Shown here: one piece after another, positions 24,601 to 37,533 of the stretch
Numbering within the stretch: position 1 is the first letter of the stretch
How the letters are laid out: every line of letters starts with the position of its first letter
Assembly: GCA_035578905.1 (NCBI GenBank)
Contig: JAQJVL010000310.1
Coordinates: 868,001 to 932,000, forward strand
DNA length: 64,000 nt
DNA from: Stictocephala bisonia
Taxonomy: Eukaryota > Arthropoda > Insecta > Hemiptera > Membracidae
Reading direction: 5' to 3'
The notes under the pieces: model-generated
Told to the model about the DNA's origin: nothing
Database searches by the model: none
Seen by the model: only the letters and a program-made list of their open reading frames with translations
Made by a program: the position numbers and the translations under genes

Positions 24601-27600
24601 AGGTTTTGAGGTTTGTCATTGCCACACTTGTATACCATCAACTACGTATGTATGTAGGTGGGTTGTGAGGTTTGTCATTGCCACACTTGTATACTATCAA
24701 CGACGTATGTATATGGGTGTGTTGGGAGGTCTGTCATTACCACACTTGTATACTATCAACGACGTGGGTATGGGGGTGTGTTGTGAGATCTGTCATTGCC
24801 ACACTTGTATACCATCAACAAAGTATGTATATGGGTATGTTGGAGGTCTGTCATTGCCACACTTGTACACTATCAACAACGTAAGTATGTGGGTGTGTTG
24901 TGAAATCTGTCATTGCCACACTTGTATACTATCAACAACGTAGGTATGTGGGTGTGTTGTGAGGTCTGTCATTGCCACACTTGTATACCATCAACAAAGT
25001 ATGTATATGGGTATGTTGGAGGTCTGTCATTGCCACATTTGTATACTATCAACAACGTAAGTATGTGGGTGTGTTGTGAAATTTGTCATTGCCACACTTG
25101 TATACTATCAACAACGTAGGTATGTGGGTGTGTTGTGAGGTCTGTCTCCACACTTGTATACTATCAACAACGTATGTATATGGGTATGTTGGAGGTCTGT
25201 CATTGCCACACTTGTACACTATCAACAACGTAAGTATGTGGGTGTGTTGTGAAATCTGTCATTGCCACACTTGTATACTATCAACAACGTAGGTATGTGG
25301 GTGTGTTGTGAGGTCTGTCATTGCCACACTTGTATACTATCAACAACGTATGTATATGGGTATGTTGGAGGTCTGTCATTGCCACACTTGTATACCATCA
25401 ACGACGTAGGTGTGTGGGTGTGTTGTGAGGTTTATCATTGCCACACTTGTATACCATCAACAACGTATGTATATGGGTGTGTTGGAGGTCTGTCATTGCC
25501 ACACTTGTATATTATCAACATCGTATGTATGTGGGTGTGTTGGGAGATCTGTCAGTGCCTCACTTGTATACCATCAACGACGTATGAATGTAGGTGGGTT
25601 GTTAGGTTTGTCATTGCCACACTTGTATACCATCAACGACGTATGTATTTGGGTAGGTTTTGAGGTTTGTCAGTGCCACACTTGTATACCATCAACTACG
25701 TATGTATTTGGGTAGGTTTTGAGGTTTGTCAGTGCCACACTTGTATACCATCAACGACGTATGTATTTGGGTAGGTTTTGAGGTTTGTCAGTGCCACACT
25801 TGTATACCATCAACTACGTATGTATGTAGGTGGGTTGTTAGGTTTGTCATTGCCACACTTGTATACCATCAACGACGTATGTATTTGGGTAGGTTTTGAG
25901 GTTTGTCAGTGCCACACTTGTATACCATCAACTACGTATGTATGTAGGTGGGTTGTTAGGTTTGTCATTGCCACATTTGTATACCATCAACGACGTATAT
26001 ATGTGGGTAGGTTGTGAGGTTTGTCATTGCCACACTTGTATACTATCAACGACGTATGTATATGGGTGTGTTGGGAGGTCTGTCATTACCACACTTGTAT
26101 ACTATCAACGACGTGGGTGTGTGTTGGGAGGTCTGTCATTGCCACACTTGTATACTATCAACGACGTATGTATATGGGTGTGTGTTGGGAGGTCTGTCAT
26201 TGCCTCACTTGTATACTATCAACGACGTATGTATATGGGTGTGTGTGTGTTGGGAGGTCTGTCATTGCCACACTTGTATACCATCAACAACGTATGTATA
26301 TGGGTATGTTGGAGGTCTGTCATTGCCACACTTGTATACCATCAACGACGTAGGTGTGTGGGTGTGTTGTGAGGTTTATCATTGCCACACTTGTATACCA
26401 TCAACAACGTATGTATATGGGTATGTTGGAGGTCTGTCATTGCCACACTTGTATACTATCAACAACGTAGGTATGTGGGTGTGTTGGGAGGTCTGTAATT
26501 GCCACACTTGTATACTATCAACAACGTAGGTATGTGGGTTTGTTCTGAGGTCTGCACATTGACATACTTGTATACCATCAACGACGTATGTATATGGGTA
26601 TGTTGGAGGTCTGTCATTGCCACACTTGTATACCATCAACGACGTAGGTGTGTGGGTGTGTTGTGAGGTTTATCATTGCCACACTTGTATACCATCAACA
26701 ACGTATGTATATGGGTATGTTGGAGGTCTGTCATTGCCACACTTGTATACCATCAACGACGTAGGTGTGTGGGTGTGTTGTGAGGTTTATCATTGCCACA
26801 CTTGTATACCATCAACAACGTATGTATATGGGTATGTTGGAGGTCTGTCATTGCCACACTTGTATACCATCAACAACGTATGTATATGGGTATGTTGGAG
26901 GTCTGTCATTGCCACACTTGTATACCATCAACGACGTAGGTGTGTGGGTGTGTTGTGAGGTTTATCATTGCCACACTTGTATACCATCAACAACGTATGT
27001 ATATGGGTATGTTGGAGGTCTGTCATTGCCACACTTGTATACTATCAACAACGTAAGTATGTGGGTGTGTTGGGAGGTCTGTAATTGCCACACTTGTATA
27101 CTATCAACAACGTAGGTATGGGGGTGTGTTGTGAGATCTGTCATTGCCACACTTGTATACTATCAACGACGTATGTATATGGGTGTGTGTTGGGAGGTCT
27201 GTCATTGCCTCACTTGTATACTATCAACGACGTATGTATATGGGTGTGTGTGTGTTGGGAGGTCTGTCATTGCCACACTTGTATACCATCAACAACGTAT
27301 GTATATGGGTATGTTGGAGGTCTGTCATTGCCACACTTGTATACCATCAACGACGTAGGTGTGTGGGTGTGTTGTGAGGTTTATCATTGCCACACTTGTA
27401 TACCATCAACAACGTATGTATATGGGTATGTTGGAGGTCTGTCATTGCCACACTTGTATACTATCAACAACGTAGGTATGTGGGTGTGTTGGGAGGTCTG
27501 TAATTGCCACACTTGTATACTATCAACAACGTAGGTATGTGGGTTTGTTCTGAGGTCTGCACATTGACATACTTGTATATTATCAACGACGTAGGTGTGT

Positions 27601-30600
27601 TGGTGTGTTGTGAGGTTTGTCATTGCCACACTTGTATACCATCAACAACGTATGTATATGGGTGTGTTGTGAGGTCTGTCATTGCCGCACTTGTATACCA
27701 TCAACAACGTATGTATATGGGTATGTTGGAGGTCTGTCATTGCTACACTTGTATACTATCAACAACGTAGGTATGTGAGTGTGGTGTGAGATCTGTCATT
27801 GCCACACTTGTATACCATCAACAACGTATGTATATGGGTGTGTTGTGAGGTCTGTCATTGCCGCACTTGTATACCATCAACAACGTATGTATATGGGTAT
27901 GTTGGAGGTCTGTCATTGCCACACTTGTTTACCATCAACGACGTAGGTGTGTGGGTGTGTTGTGAAGTTTGTCATTGCCACACTTGTATACCATCAACAA
28001 CGTATGTATATGGGTATGTTGGAGGTCTGTCATTGCCACACTTGTATACTAACAACAACGTAGGTATGTGGGTGTGTTGTGAGGTCTGTCATTACCACAC
28101 TTGTATACTATTAACGACGTAGGTGTGTGGGTGTGTTGTGAGGTCTGTCATTACCACACTTGTATACTATCAACAACGTATGTATATGGGTATGTGGGAG
28201 GTCTGTCATTGCCACACTTGTATACTATCAACAACGTAGGTATGTGGGTTTGTTGTGAGGTCTGTCATTGCCACACTTGTATATTATCAACGACGTAGGT
28301 GTGTGGGTGTGTTGTGAGGTTTGTCATTGCTACACTTGTATACCATCAACAACGTATGTATATGGGTATGTGGGAGGTCTGTCATTGCCTTACTTGTATA
28401 CTATCAACAACGTAGGTATGTGGGTGTGTTGTGAGGTCTGTCATTACCACACTTGTATACTATCAACGACGTAGGTGTGTGGGTGTGTTGTGAGGTTTGT
28501 CATTGCCAAACTTGTATACCATCAACAACGTATGTATATGGTTATGTTGGAGGTCTGTCATTGCCACACTTGTATACTATCAACAACGTAGGTATGTGGG
28601 TTTGTTGTGAGGTCTGTCATTGCCACACTTGTATACTATCAACGACGTAGGTGTGTGGGTGTGTTGTGAGGTTTGTCATTGCCACACTTGTATACAATCA
28701 ACAACGTATGTATATGGGTACGTTGGAGGTCTGTCATTGACACACTTGTATACTATCAACAACGTAGATATGTGGGTGTGTTGTGAGATCTGTCATTGCC
28801 ACTCTTGTATACTATCAACAACGTAGGTATGTGGGTGTTTTGTGAGGTCTGTCATTGCCACACTTGTATACCATCAACAACGTATGTATATGGGTGTGAT
28901 GGGGGGTCTGTCATTGCCACACTTGTATACCATCAACAACGTATGTATATGGGTGTGATGGGGGGTCTGTCATTGCCACTCTTGTATACCATCAACAACG
29001 TAGGTATGTGGGTGTGTTGTGAGGTCTGTCATTGCCACACTTGTATACCATCAACAACGTATGTATATGGGTGTGATGGGGGGTCTGTCATTGCCACACT
29101 TGTATACTATCAACAACGTAGATATGTGGGTGTGTTGTGAGATCTGTCATTACCACACTTGTATACTATTAACGACGTAGGTGTGTGGGTGTGTTGTGAG
29201 GTTTGTCATTGCTACACTTGTATACCATCAACAACGTATGTATATGGGTATGTGGGAGGTCTGTCATTGCCACACTTGTATACTATTAACAACGTAGGTA
29301 TGTGGGTGTGTTGTGAGGTCTGTCATTACCACACTTGTATACTATCAACGACGTAGGTGTGTGGGTGTGTTGTGAGGTTTGTCATTGCCAAACTTGTATA
29401 CCATCAACAACGTATGTATATGGGTATGTTGGAGGTCTGTCATTGACACACTTGTATACTATCAACAACGTAGATATGTGGGTGTGTTGTGAGATCTGTC
29501 ATTGCCACTGTTGTATACTATCAACAACGTAGGTATGTGGGTGTGTTGTGAGGTCTGTCATTGCCACACTTGTATACCATCAACAACGTATGTATATGGG
29601 TGTGATGGGGGGTCTGTCATTGCCACACTTGTATACCATCAACAACGTATGTATATGGGTGTGATGGGGGGTCTGTCATTGCCACTCTTGTATACCATCA
29701 ACAACGTAGGTATGTGGGTGTGTTGTGAGGTCTGTCATTGCCACACTTGTATACCATCAACAACGTATGTATATGGGTGTGATGGGGGGTCTGTCATTGC
29801 CACACTTGTATACCATCAACAACGTATGTATATGGGTGTGATGGGGGGTCTGTCATTGCCACTCTTGTATACCATCAACAACGTAGGTATGTGGGTGTGT
29901 TGTGAGGTCTGTCATTGCCACACTTGTATACCATCAACAACGTATGTATATGGGTGTGATGGGGGGTCTGTCATTGCCACACTTGTATACCATCAACAAC
30001 GTATGTATATGGGTGTGATGGGGGGTCTGTCATTGCCACTCTTGTATACCATCAACAACGTAGATATGTGGGTGTGTTGTGAGATCTGTCATTACCACAC
30101 TTGTATACTATTAACGACGTAGGTGTGTGGGTGTGTTGTGAGGTTTGTCATTGCTACACTCGTATACCATCAACAACGTAGGTATGTGGGTGTGTTGGAG
30201 GTCTGTCATTGCCACACTTGTATACTATTAACAACGTAGGTATGTGGGTGTGTTGTGAGGTCTGTCATTACCACACTTGTATACTATCAACGACGTAGTT
30301 GTGTTGGTGTGTTGTGAGGTTTGTCATTGCCAAACTTGTATACCATCAACAACGTATGTATATGGGTATGTTGGAGGTCTGTCATTGACACACTTGTATA
30401 CTATCAACAACGTAGATATGTGGGTGTGTTGTGAGGTCTGTCATTGCCACACTTGTATACTATTAACAACGTAGGTATGTGGGTTTGTTGTGAGGTCTGT
30501 CATTGCCACACTTGTATACTATCAACGACGTAGGTGTGTTGGTGTGTTGTGAGGTTTGTCATTGCCAAACTTGTATACCATCAACAACGTATGTATATGG

Positions 30601-31095
30601 GTATGTTGGAGGTCTGTCATTGACACACTTGTATACTATCAACAACGTAGATATGTGGGTGTGTTGTGAGATCTGTCATTGCCACTCTTGTATACTATCA
30701 ACAACGTAGGTATGTGGGTGTGTTGTGAGGTCTGTCATTGCCACACTTGTATACCATCAACAACGTATGTATATGGGTGTGATGGGGGGTCTGTCATTGC
30801 CACACTTGTATACCATCAACAACGTATGTATATGGGTGTGATGGGGGGTCTGTCATTGCCACTCTTGTATACCATCAACAACGTAGGTATGTGGGTGTGT
30901 TGTGAGGTCTGTCATTGCCACACTTGTATACCATCAACAACGTATGTATATGGGTGTGATGGGGGGTCTGTCATTGCCACACTTTTATACTATCAACGAC
31001 GTAGGTATGTGGGTGTGTTGGGAGGTTGCCACACTTGTATATTGGTATATTGGAGGTCTGTCATTACCACACTTGTATATTATGAAAGATGTTTG
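21645..31095 (+). repeat. 9.4-kb satellite-like array of a 59-bp unit (about 160 copies)
   Basis: Unit: GTCTATCATTGCCACACTTG, TATACCATCAACGACGTATG, TATATGGGTGTGTTGGGAG. Unit variants (CAGCATATGTATGTGGG; CGACGTATTTATATGGG; CGTATGTATGTGAGTGTG; GTAGGTGTGTGGG; GTGATGGGGGG) are arranged in higher-order blocks. The left third carries 118-bp dimers and an exact 354-bp six-unit block (23,182-23,535 and 23,536-23,889). The right part carries 176/177-bp trimers (28.1-30.1 kb). The middle contains a block repeated after about 1,005 bp. Every plus frame is open for long stretches because 59 is not a multiple of three and the unit has few stops. These frames are artefacts. The last units (30,990-31,095) are truncated and degenerate. 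Confidence 0.97.
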
Positions 31096-31242
31096 TATGT
31101 GTGTAAGAAATGGTAACGGACAAACTTCTGGGCTGTCAGCGACCGGTATATATATATCAGTGCACCAGTTATTACATTATTGATGGTTGTTGTTGTTTTA
31201 GTTTGGATGTATTTTTATGGGGGAAGTGTATTATTCCATATA

Positions 31243-31691
31243 TAGGGTGGAAAAAATATGGAATTGCTTTCACATCAACTTTATGTTTTTCCATAGATAA
31301 TTTAATTTTTTAAATAATTTTGTTCCATTAAGTATAAATTTTATCAGAATAATATACATAAAACCGTTAAATCGTAGAGAAATAATATTGTTCTAATTGG
31401 TCACTTTTAAATTCAAATGGCTACTACTCTAGAAATTATAAACCTTTTGAAGTCCGGTTTGGGCAATTAATTTCTCTTGAATAGACCTTTCGTTTGATAC
31501 CAAACTTGACCTAGGGTTACCTTGTTGATTTTTGTCAACTCCTTGTAGGTCGTCCCCCGTAAAAGATGAAATGTCGCTAATGGCGTCAAAAAGTATTTTC
31601 TTTGCAACTATGATCACGTACAAGATTTTACCTTTACAAGTGAAGTCACACAAAAGTTGTGAAAGCGTTTCCATATTTTTTCCACCCTGTA
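31243..31691. mobile_element. Tc1/mariner-like MITE, about 450 bp
   Basis: Terminal inverted repeats of about 38-40 bp: GGGTGGAAAAAATATGGAAT at 31,245 against ATTTTTTCCACCC ending at 31,687, extending inward through GCTTTCACA / TGTGAAAGC. TA dinucleotides flank both ends, as expected for this superfamily. The interior has an open minus-strand frame (31,429-31,770) that runs out through the right terminus, with no catalytic DDD/DDE pattern recognised. Non-autonomous. Confidence 0.75.
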
Positions 31692-32284
31692 TACCGTACG
31701 GTTTGTTGTTTTTATCATTTATTAATTTAAAAAGGCTGTGATTTATACTTCGATCAAGACCCAAAAGCAATGTTGTACACTAATAAAAATAAGAAAATGA
31801 TCTCCTGTCATAAATCTAAATCCAATCCATCAAGAAATTCCAATATTTAAGACCCGCCTCACTGATGATGTTTATGCTGGGCAATATCTATTTAAAATAG
31901 CGCAGGGGCAACTCTGTAACTATGTGATCCATTGTTTGGATATACTCTGTAATTCTGGATAGTTCATTTACTGAGGAGTGTGCTGGTGTTTAGGCTGGAA
32001 AATACTAAATTTTAATATGAATTTTTAAACGTAATAATTATTTTGTTAAGTGAAATTTTCTTTATATCTTACATCGAAACTAGTATTCGTTTATTATATT
32101 CATTTTAAGCAATGGAAGACTAAGGGGCGAATTTTAAAATGTTTTATTAATACAATTGTTTTGTCATGTTTAAAATATAATTTTGTTCTAATGATTTCCT
32201 TTTTTTGGTATTTGTATTATGACCAATTGCATTATTATTCAGCAGTATGTGAAACTTCATTCCAGCTGTAGTGATAGAGGCTAA

Positions 32285-32725
32285 GTGACATTTGGGATCC
32301 CTCAGAGTTCTGTTTTGGAATCTATTTTGTTCATCGTATATTTGAATGAACTGTGTTGTAGTGGTTTTAATGGCCACATCACTGCATTCGCTGATGATAT
32401 AGTTTTTACCTACTCTTTTGATAAATGAAATCAAGTCTACTATGATAACAGAGTAGAGAGACCTGTGGCTCTTACAGTACGTATATGTTTTCACAACAAC
32501 TTTATGATTCTTAGTGACAATAAAGATTATAAGTTTTGACAAATATTTAGTACGAGGAAATCGACTGTTTAAATCGCTCTTCTTGCCAATATCTTGTTAT
32601 TGGTAAAGTAGATATTGTATAATGATTACTGGGATTGTATATTGACTCGAATCGATCTTGTAAGATTCATATTTCACAGTTAAAACTTCATTTACTAAGA
32701 AGGTTCAAAGCTCTTATCATCTAGG
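32285..32725 (+). pseudogene. non-LTR retrotransposon reverse-transcriptase relic
   Basis: From 32,299 the frame reads GIPQSSVLESILFIVYLNEL (RT motif B region), then ITAFADDIVFTYSF with the catalytic ADD pair at about 32,390. Downstream, in shifted frames, come HNNFMILSDNKDYK, IFSTRKS, and GLYIDSN...CKIHISQLKLHL (thumb region, about 32,630-32,710). Stops and frameshifts make it dead. It resembles neither the 5-kb nor the 62-kb element closely. Confidence 0.85.
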
Positions 32726-32916
32726 GAGTAAGTGCTCGCCAAGGTTGACGACATCAATAAACCATGAACCAGAATTGGTTATGGGTTGGCATGGTGAGGA
32801 GGAACGTACTTCACTACGCAATATCCTTTAAACGTAGTCTACTCAAAAAATCTTATGTCAGCATCATCACTTTTTTTGTCAGAAGTTCAGGTATTTCTGT
32901 ACATGGTGTAAAGTTA

Positions 32917-33354
32917 CAGTAAAACCTTGATAGTTCGACACTTTGTGGACTGCAGGGGTGTTGATGTATTGAAACGTCGAACTATAAGGAATGTACGGTA
33001 AACATAAAACAACAAAAATTATTTTCATAAAGAAATTGTAGAGTATTTTCCTCGAGAATTGTTAACAATTTAACAAAAGTAAAAACAAGCTATACTGTAT
33101 ATTTCTGTAACAATGTATATTCTACTGAAATGGTATGGAGTTACAATAGTAGTTATTAAAGTACGGACAGTAGAGTACTTAGAAGGTGCAGTAACTAAAT
33201 GTCCAAATATTCGTAATATTCACTTTGACGGTGTTATTTCACTGATCTGCCCCGGGGCCATGGACAAAAGTTTTGCAACACGGTGTCACCATTATCGGTG
33301 TCGAACTACAAAGACTGTCGAAGTATTGAGTATCCAACTACCGAGGTTCTACTG
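32917..33354. mobile_element. pogo/Tigger-like MITE, 438 bp
   Basis: Left end CAGTAAAACCTTGATAGTTC preceded by TA; right end, reverse-complemented, CAGTAGAACCTCGGTAGTTG. These inverted ends have the CAGT(A)nAACCTCG-TA-TT form typical of Tigger/pogo elements. Sub-terminal GTCGAACTA strings occur at both ends. The interior 80-codon frame (33,113-33,355) shows no transposase similarity I can recognise; right TSD imperfect. Confidence 0.8.
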
Positions 33355-34100
33355 AATATACTTTAAGACGATTAATCATTGAAGTTTCAAAAGCAAACTT
33401 AACTGCTTTTCAATACATATAATACAACTTGTTTTTTCTACCTGATTCCGTTTAATAATATAACTTCATTAAAACCTTTTTCTCTTACAGAAAACAACGT
33501 GGAACAACTTTTAAGTATAGTACATTGATCTCAAATTTAATATTATTTTTTCGTAATGTATGTTAATTTCCTACTATGATTGACATTTTTATTGCTATGA
33601 TTGACATAGCAATTATTTAATTACATATTATTTACATTTTTAGTTATTCTTTAGCACTGTTATTTTTGTAATCTATTATTTTATATAATATAATATTAAT
33701 TACATATAAATCATGCTTTATTTTACAGTTTAATGTATACAGTAGTTTTACTTAATTTTAACTGAGACGCTACTGTGTCATTTTCTTTTTTTATTAAATC
33801 CTATTTTTTATTTTCTCCAAGTAGGTTGTGTTTCCTAGTGAGTGATCTACTCATTCTACATACAGTATCTTAATTTTCATTGGTTTCATCGTGTAAATTA
33901 GTACTAAACTATTTTGTTTAATAATTTCGATTGTAATGTTATAATTTATATTTAGTATTAAATGTACTACCTAAAAAACTTCTTTCAAGTATAACAGATC
34001 TTAGATTACTTGTTATAAATCTACTGCCAGAGCCAGAGGTCAATAGGACAGTGTCTTCATAGCAATTTGTATTTCAAAGTTTAGCATGTTCCTAGTGTGA
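33355..34100. other. very AT-rich intergenic sequence
   Basis: Nothing recognisable beyond short TA-rich runs and a local duplication of a CTATGATTGACAT string near 33,575-33,605. Confidence 0.5.
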
Positions 34101-34530
34101 GTTGACAAGCGACCATGTTCCATTCCTCCGTCCCAGTTCCAGCCCAGCCGAGATCAGGTGGTGGACAGCGGTGCAGAGAAGGAAGGCGTGGCGGCCGTTG
34201 ATCAAAAGCGTTTTCAATATCATAAAAGGAGAGCCAGCCAGCATCATTTCATCTCAGTCGCTGGGATCCTGTTGGAGAGCCTCCGGTCAATGTACTATCC
34301 AGCCCGACAAAGTCGCTCTTCTTGTATTAGCAGGCCTGATAACATTGCCACCGCTACTACCTGCTGTGATTACATTACGCCAGACTACTACCCGTTCAGA
34401 GAATATACACGCAATGTGGTCTACTAACTGTTTCACAGACGTTGATCTCATTTCCCTTACAAATGAGACGAGAATAGCTCAGTTGACGATAGTTCATTGC
34501 ACTCTAACTTACTTTGATAACTAGATTCCC
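34100..34530. other. composition island 3' of the zinc-finger gene
   Basis: Balanced GC content between AT-rich flanks. It is open for 140 codons on the plus strand from a non-ATG start and for 89 codons in another frame, but neither resembles a known protein. Could be a conserved non-coding element, a worn transposon or a short unrecognised exon. Confidence 0.3.
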
Positions 34531-34887
34531 GTTCAATAAATACTGATAACACTATCTAATGCATGGGATTTAAATATTCATAACCTGATTAATAATTGCA
34601 TGTAGTTCTTCCCTTTTACTCCAGACAGTCTTAGATATATGTTTTTTTATAATAATCTACCAAATCAGTAGGTTTTTGTCTTATTACCTACTGAGGAGTC
34701 ATCTGTGTCTCTAAAGGAAGCTGTCTTCCTTTAACACTGTAACATTTATTTGTATTAAATCACATATTATCCAAAAGACTATAGTGTCACCATACTCCCA
34801 TTTATAAAAAAGATGACATTTATATGAACTAACATTTTAGTGACCATAATCAAATACTGCTTAACATTCTAAGACATTGATTCCTTT

Positions 34888-35072
34888 GAATATTTTATTA
34901 ATGAAGTGATAATATTTAGTAATCTTTTAGCATCTGTTAACAAAATTGATTTCAATCTTGTAAGATCATCATGTTGTATATTGAAAATGAAATGATCTTA
35001 CGAGACTGAAATCGATTTTGTCAATAAATGTTTAAAGATTGCTGCTAGATGTTATCACTTAATTTATAAAAT
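34888..35072. mobile_element. fold-back MITE, about 185 bp
   Basis: Arms of about 80 bp (34,888-34,969 and 34,992-35,072), imperfectly complementary: AAGTGATAATAT / ATGTTATCACTT, ATTGATTTCAATCTTGTAAG / CTTACGAGACTGAAATCGAT. Loop of about 22 bp. Confidence 0.8.
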
Positions 35073-35766
35073 CAAATATCGTTTATTTAGTTATATTTCT
35101 TTATAGGCCTAGTGTGTACTGGACAGTACTCGCATTTCTTCAGAGGCCTAGTATAGACAAAATAGTAATTCAAATGTATCAATTTTATTGGCAGTAAGAA
35201 AAGTTGAGGCAAATCTACCTTCTTTTGGTTGCACACAATTTTCTATAGTTCTAGACAAATTTAACTTTATTAGAAAACTCTATATTTATAGTCTTGTATG
35301 TTTTTTTTTTATAAATAAACTGTAGGGCTATATGACAGCTCGTTTAATTTTACAAAATTCTGTACTGCATGAATTTAAGGTGACTTACACACTGTTTCTA
35401 TTGACAGATATAATTAATTAAAATCAAGAAACACAATTGTCAGCACATTGTAACAGTAAAACAAACGAAGACAATTCAATTTCATATAAAAGAGCTTACA
35501 GGGGCACAGAGAAAACATAATCGCAAAATACGAAACTAAATTTGTTTGATATCAAACGACTGGCCGTCCTTACCAGTTGACAAGTAGATTCTGAGTATTG
35601 CTAAAAAAATACCTTAAAAGTGAAAGAATATTTAAAATTGTGTCTTATGTAGAGCCAATGACATATGAATAATACTTTATAATAAAAGAAATGTTTCGTC
35701 AAACTTAAGATGAATGAAGCATTATCAATATGATATTCAAAGAACAAGCCTCGTGTTTTCTATTCT

Positions 35767-36513
35767 GTAGAATTGCTTACTATCGGCACAGCACCCTAGT
35801 TTGAAGGTAGTTTTCTAAGAAACTAAATGGCCTATGAAAAATCCAAACATACCATTGATTTCCTCGCTTAGCTGTACGTTATCACATGAATTTTTAAATT
35901 TACCATACATTTTCATAATTGTTATCCAACTTGGAACAAAAAAAGTACCGGAATTTTGACTAGTTTTCACTGTACATTAAATTTACACCGTTATTACTAA
36001 AAACCCCATTGATATGTCACATTTATATTTTAATACCTGGTTGATAGGAATGTTTCCTGTAAGTTTTATAGATTTTCGAATTTTAACTTTTCAAGAAAAA
36101 GTTCTTATCAATTACCTGAAACATTGTTTCCTTGGCTTCTAAAGGTCTTATAGTTAATTAACTATACGACCTTGGCTTCTAAAGGTCGTACCTATACATA
36201 TAATATGGATTACAAGATTAATTAATTAACTATACTACCTTTAAAATCCAAGAAAACAATATTTCAGGTAATTGATAAGAACTTTTTTCATAAAGTTATA
36301 ATTATAAAATGTATTAAACTTATAGGAAACATTCCTATCAACCACGCATTAAAATATAAATGTGATAGATCCATGGGGTTAACGGTGTAAATTTGATTTA
36401 CAGTGAAAACTAGTTAAAATGGTGTTATTGGAGTTTTCAAAGGCCTTTTAGTTCCTTAGAAAACTACCTCCAAACTTGGTGCACCTAATTTCTGCGCCGA
36501 CAGTAGTCTAGAG
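35767..36513. mobile_element. large fold-back element, about 750 bp
   Basis: Long imperfect inverted repeat. GTTTGAAGGTAGTTTTCTAAG near 35,808 matches the complement of CTTAGAAAACTACCTCCAAAC near 36,454. TTACACCGTT faces AACGGTGTAA, GGAATGTTTCCTGTAAG faces CTTATAGGAAACATTCC, and GTTCTTATCAATTACCTGAA faces TTCAGGTAATTGATAAGAAC. The left arm (to about 36,164) is about 90 bp longer than the right (from about 36,217), so the right arm has a deletion. In the centre CTTGGCTTCTAAAGGTC is directly repeated. No coding capacity. Confidence 0.88.
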
Positions 36514-37527
36514 TGTATGATTATTTGAAATTAAATGTTACTAAGGTTGGCTTAAGCTTCCAAGGAATTTAACAAGTAAAAGGTAAATTATTTAAGTAGC
36601 ACTAAGTCTATGTTCTCTTGCCATTCCACAGAGTATAGGATAAACTAAAAAGGTTAAAACTAACAATACAACATAACTGTTGTTTATTTGGATTAGTTTT
36701 ATTTTTCACTGACAAATTAATTCACTTCCTTTTCATAATTCTTGAAAATTATGAAAGCCCAAGATTGTGTCATCGCCTACTTAGTTAATGCTACTTATTT
36801 GAATAATACTTCAAACAAATTTGTTTGAGTTGTAAGGCAAACTTAACTAATGTATGGGTAAACAACTTAAACGATTTCCTCATTTCGTAGGTCGAGTATG
36901 AGCTTGTTTAGTAGGACATGACCTTTGGAGGCCCAGAAGTGATCCCACTCACTTAATAACCAACCAAATATTGGTTTAAATAGAACACTTCATGATAATA
37001 ATATCATGACGCAACGGTATATCCGCAGGTTGTTGAACTCTTCGTAACAAAATTAAATTAAAGAAAAAAAAGATTCTGTATTTTCAAAGGATAACAGTTT
37101 TTTTAAAATTTGTGAGTAAATTTGGAACTAAAAAAAATAAAACATTTCAAGAAAACTTTTATTAAGTTACGATTTACTGCTAATTCAAAGCAGTAAAACT
37201 CATTGTAAACATTATATTAAGTTTCTTTAGTTGTTGTATCTGATTTTAATTAATCAATAAACCCTGGAAGAGTGCATTGTAAACTGTTGGTTGTCAAAGT
37301 AGCATCTATGAAAATATTTGTATTCCTAAGTCTCTCTCGAATAAATTTCGTTATTTCTTTTCATAACAAAAATGATTAAGATTATCAATAAATTTTTCTA
37401 TGTTTTTGTTTAGACATTTATCACTACCATGTCGTTAGTACGTTATATAACTGTCTTCCTACTGTAGTTACAAACAATAGTTAAAATGTAATGACTGGAA
37501 ATAAAAAACAAGGAATTCAAAAATTGA
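36514..37527. other. AT-rich sequence downstream of the zinc-finger gene
   Basis: No gene, array or inverted repeat recognised. Confidence 0.45.
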
Positions 37528-37533
37528 TTTATT
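37528..37533 (-). terminator. candidate poly(A) signal AATAAA, distal
   Basis: AATAAA on the minus strand about 1.8 kb past the stop codon. A long 3' UTR (37.53-39.32 kb) would fit a developmental regulator, and this stretch contains no recognisable transposon. The choice between this and the proximal signal cannot be made from sequence alone. Confidence 0.3.

Noticed and set aside
21645..31095. Regular repeats that could suggest a CRISPR array
   Set aside because: Units are directly contiguous with no unique spacers, the host is eukaryotic, and no cas genes are present.
21641..31183. Dozens of long overlapping open frames (up to 308 codons) rich in Cys, His, Tyr
   Set aside because: They are all translations of the 59-bp unit in three frames. 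59 is not a multiple of three and the unit has few stop codons, so every frame stays open without selection.
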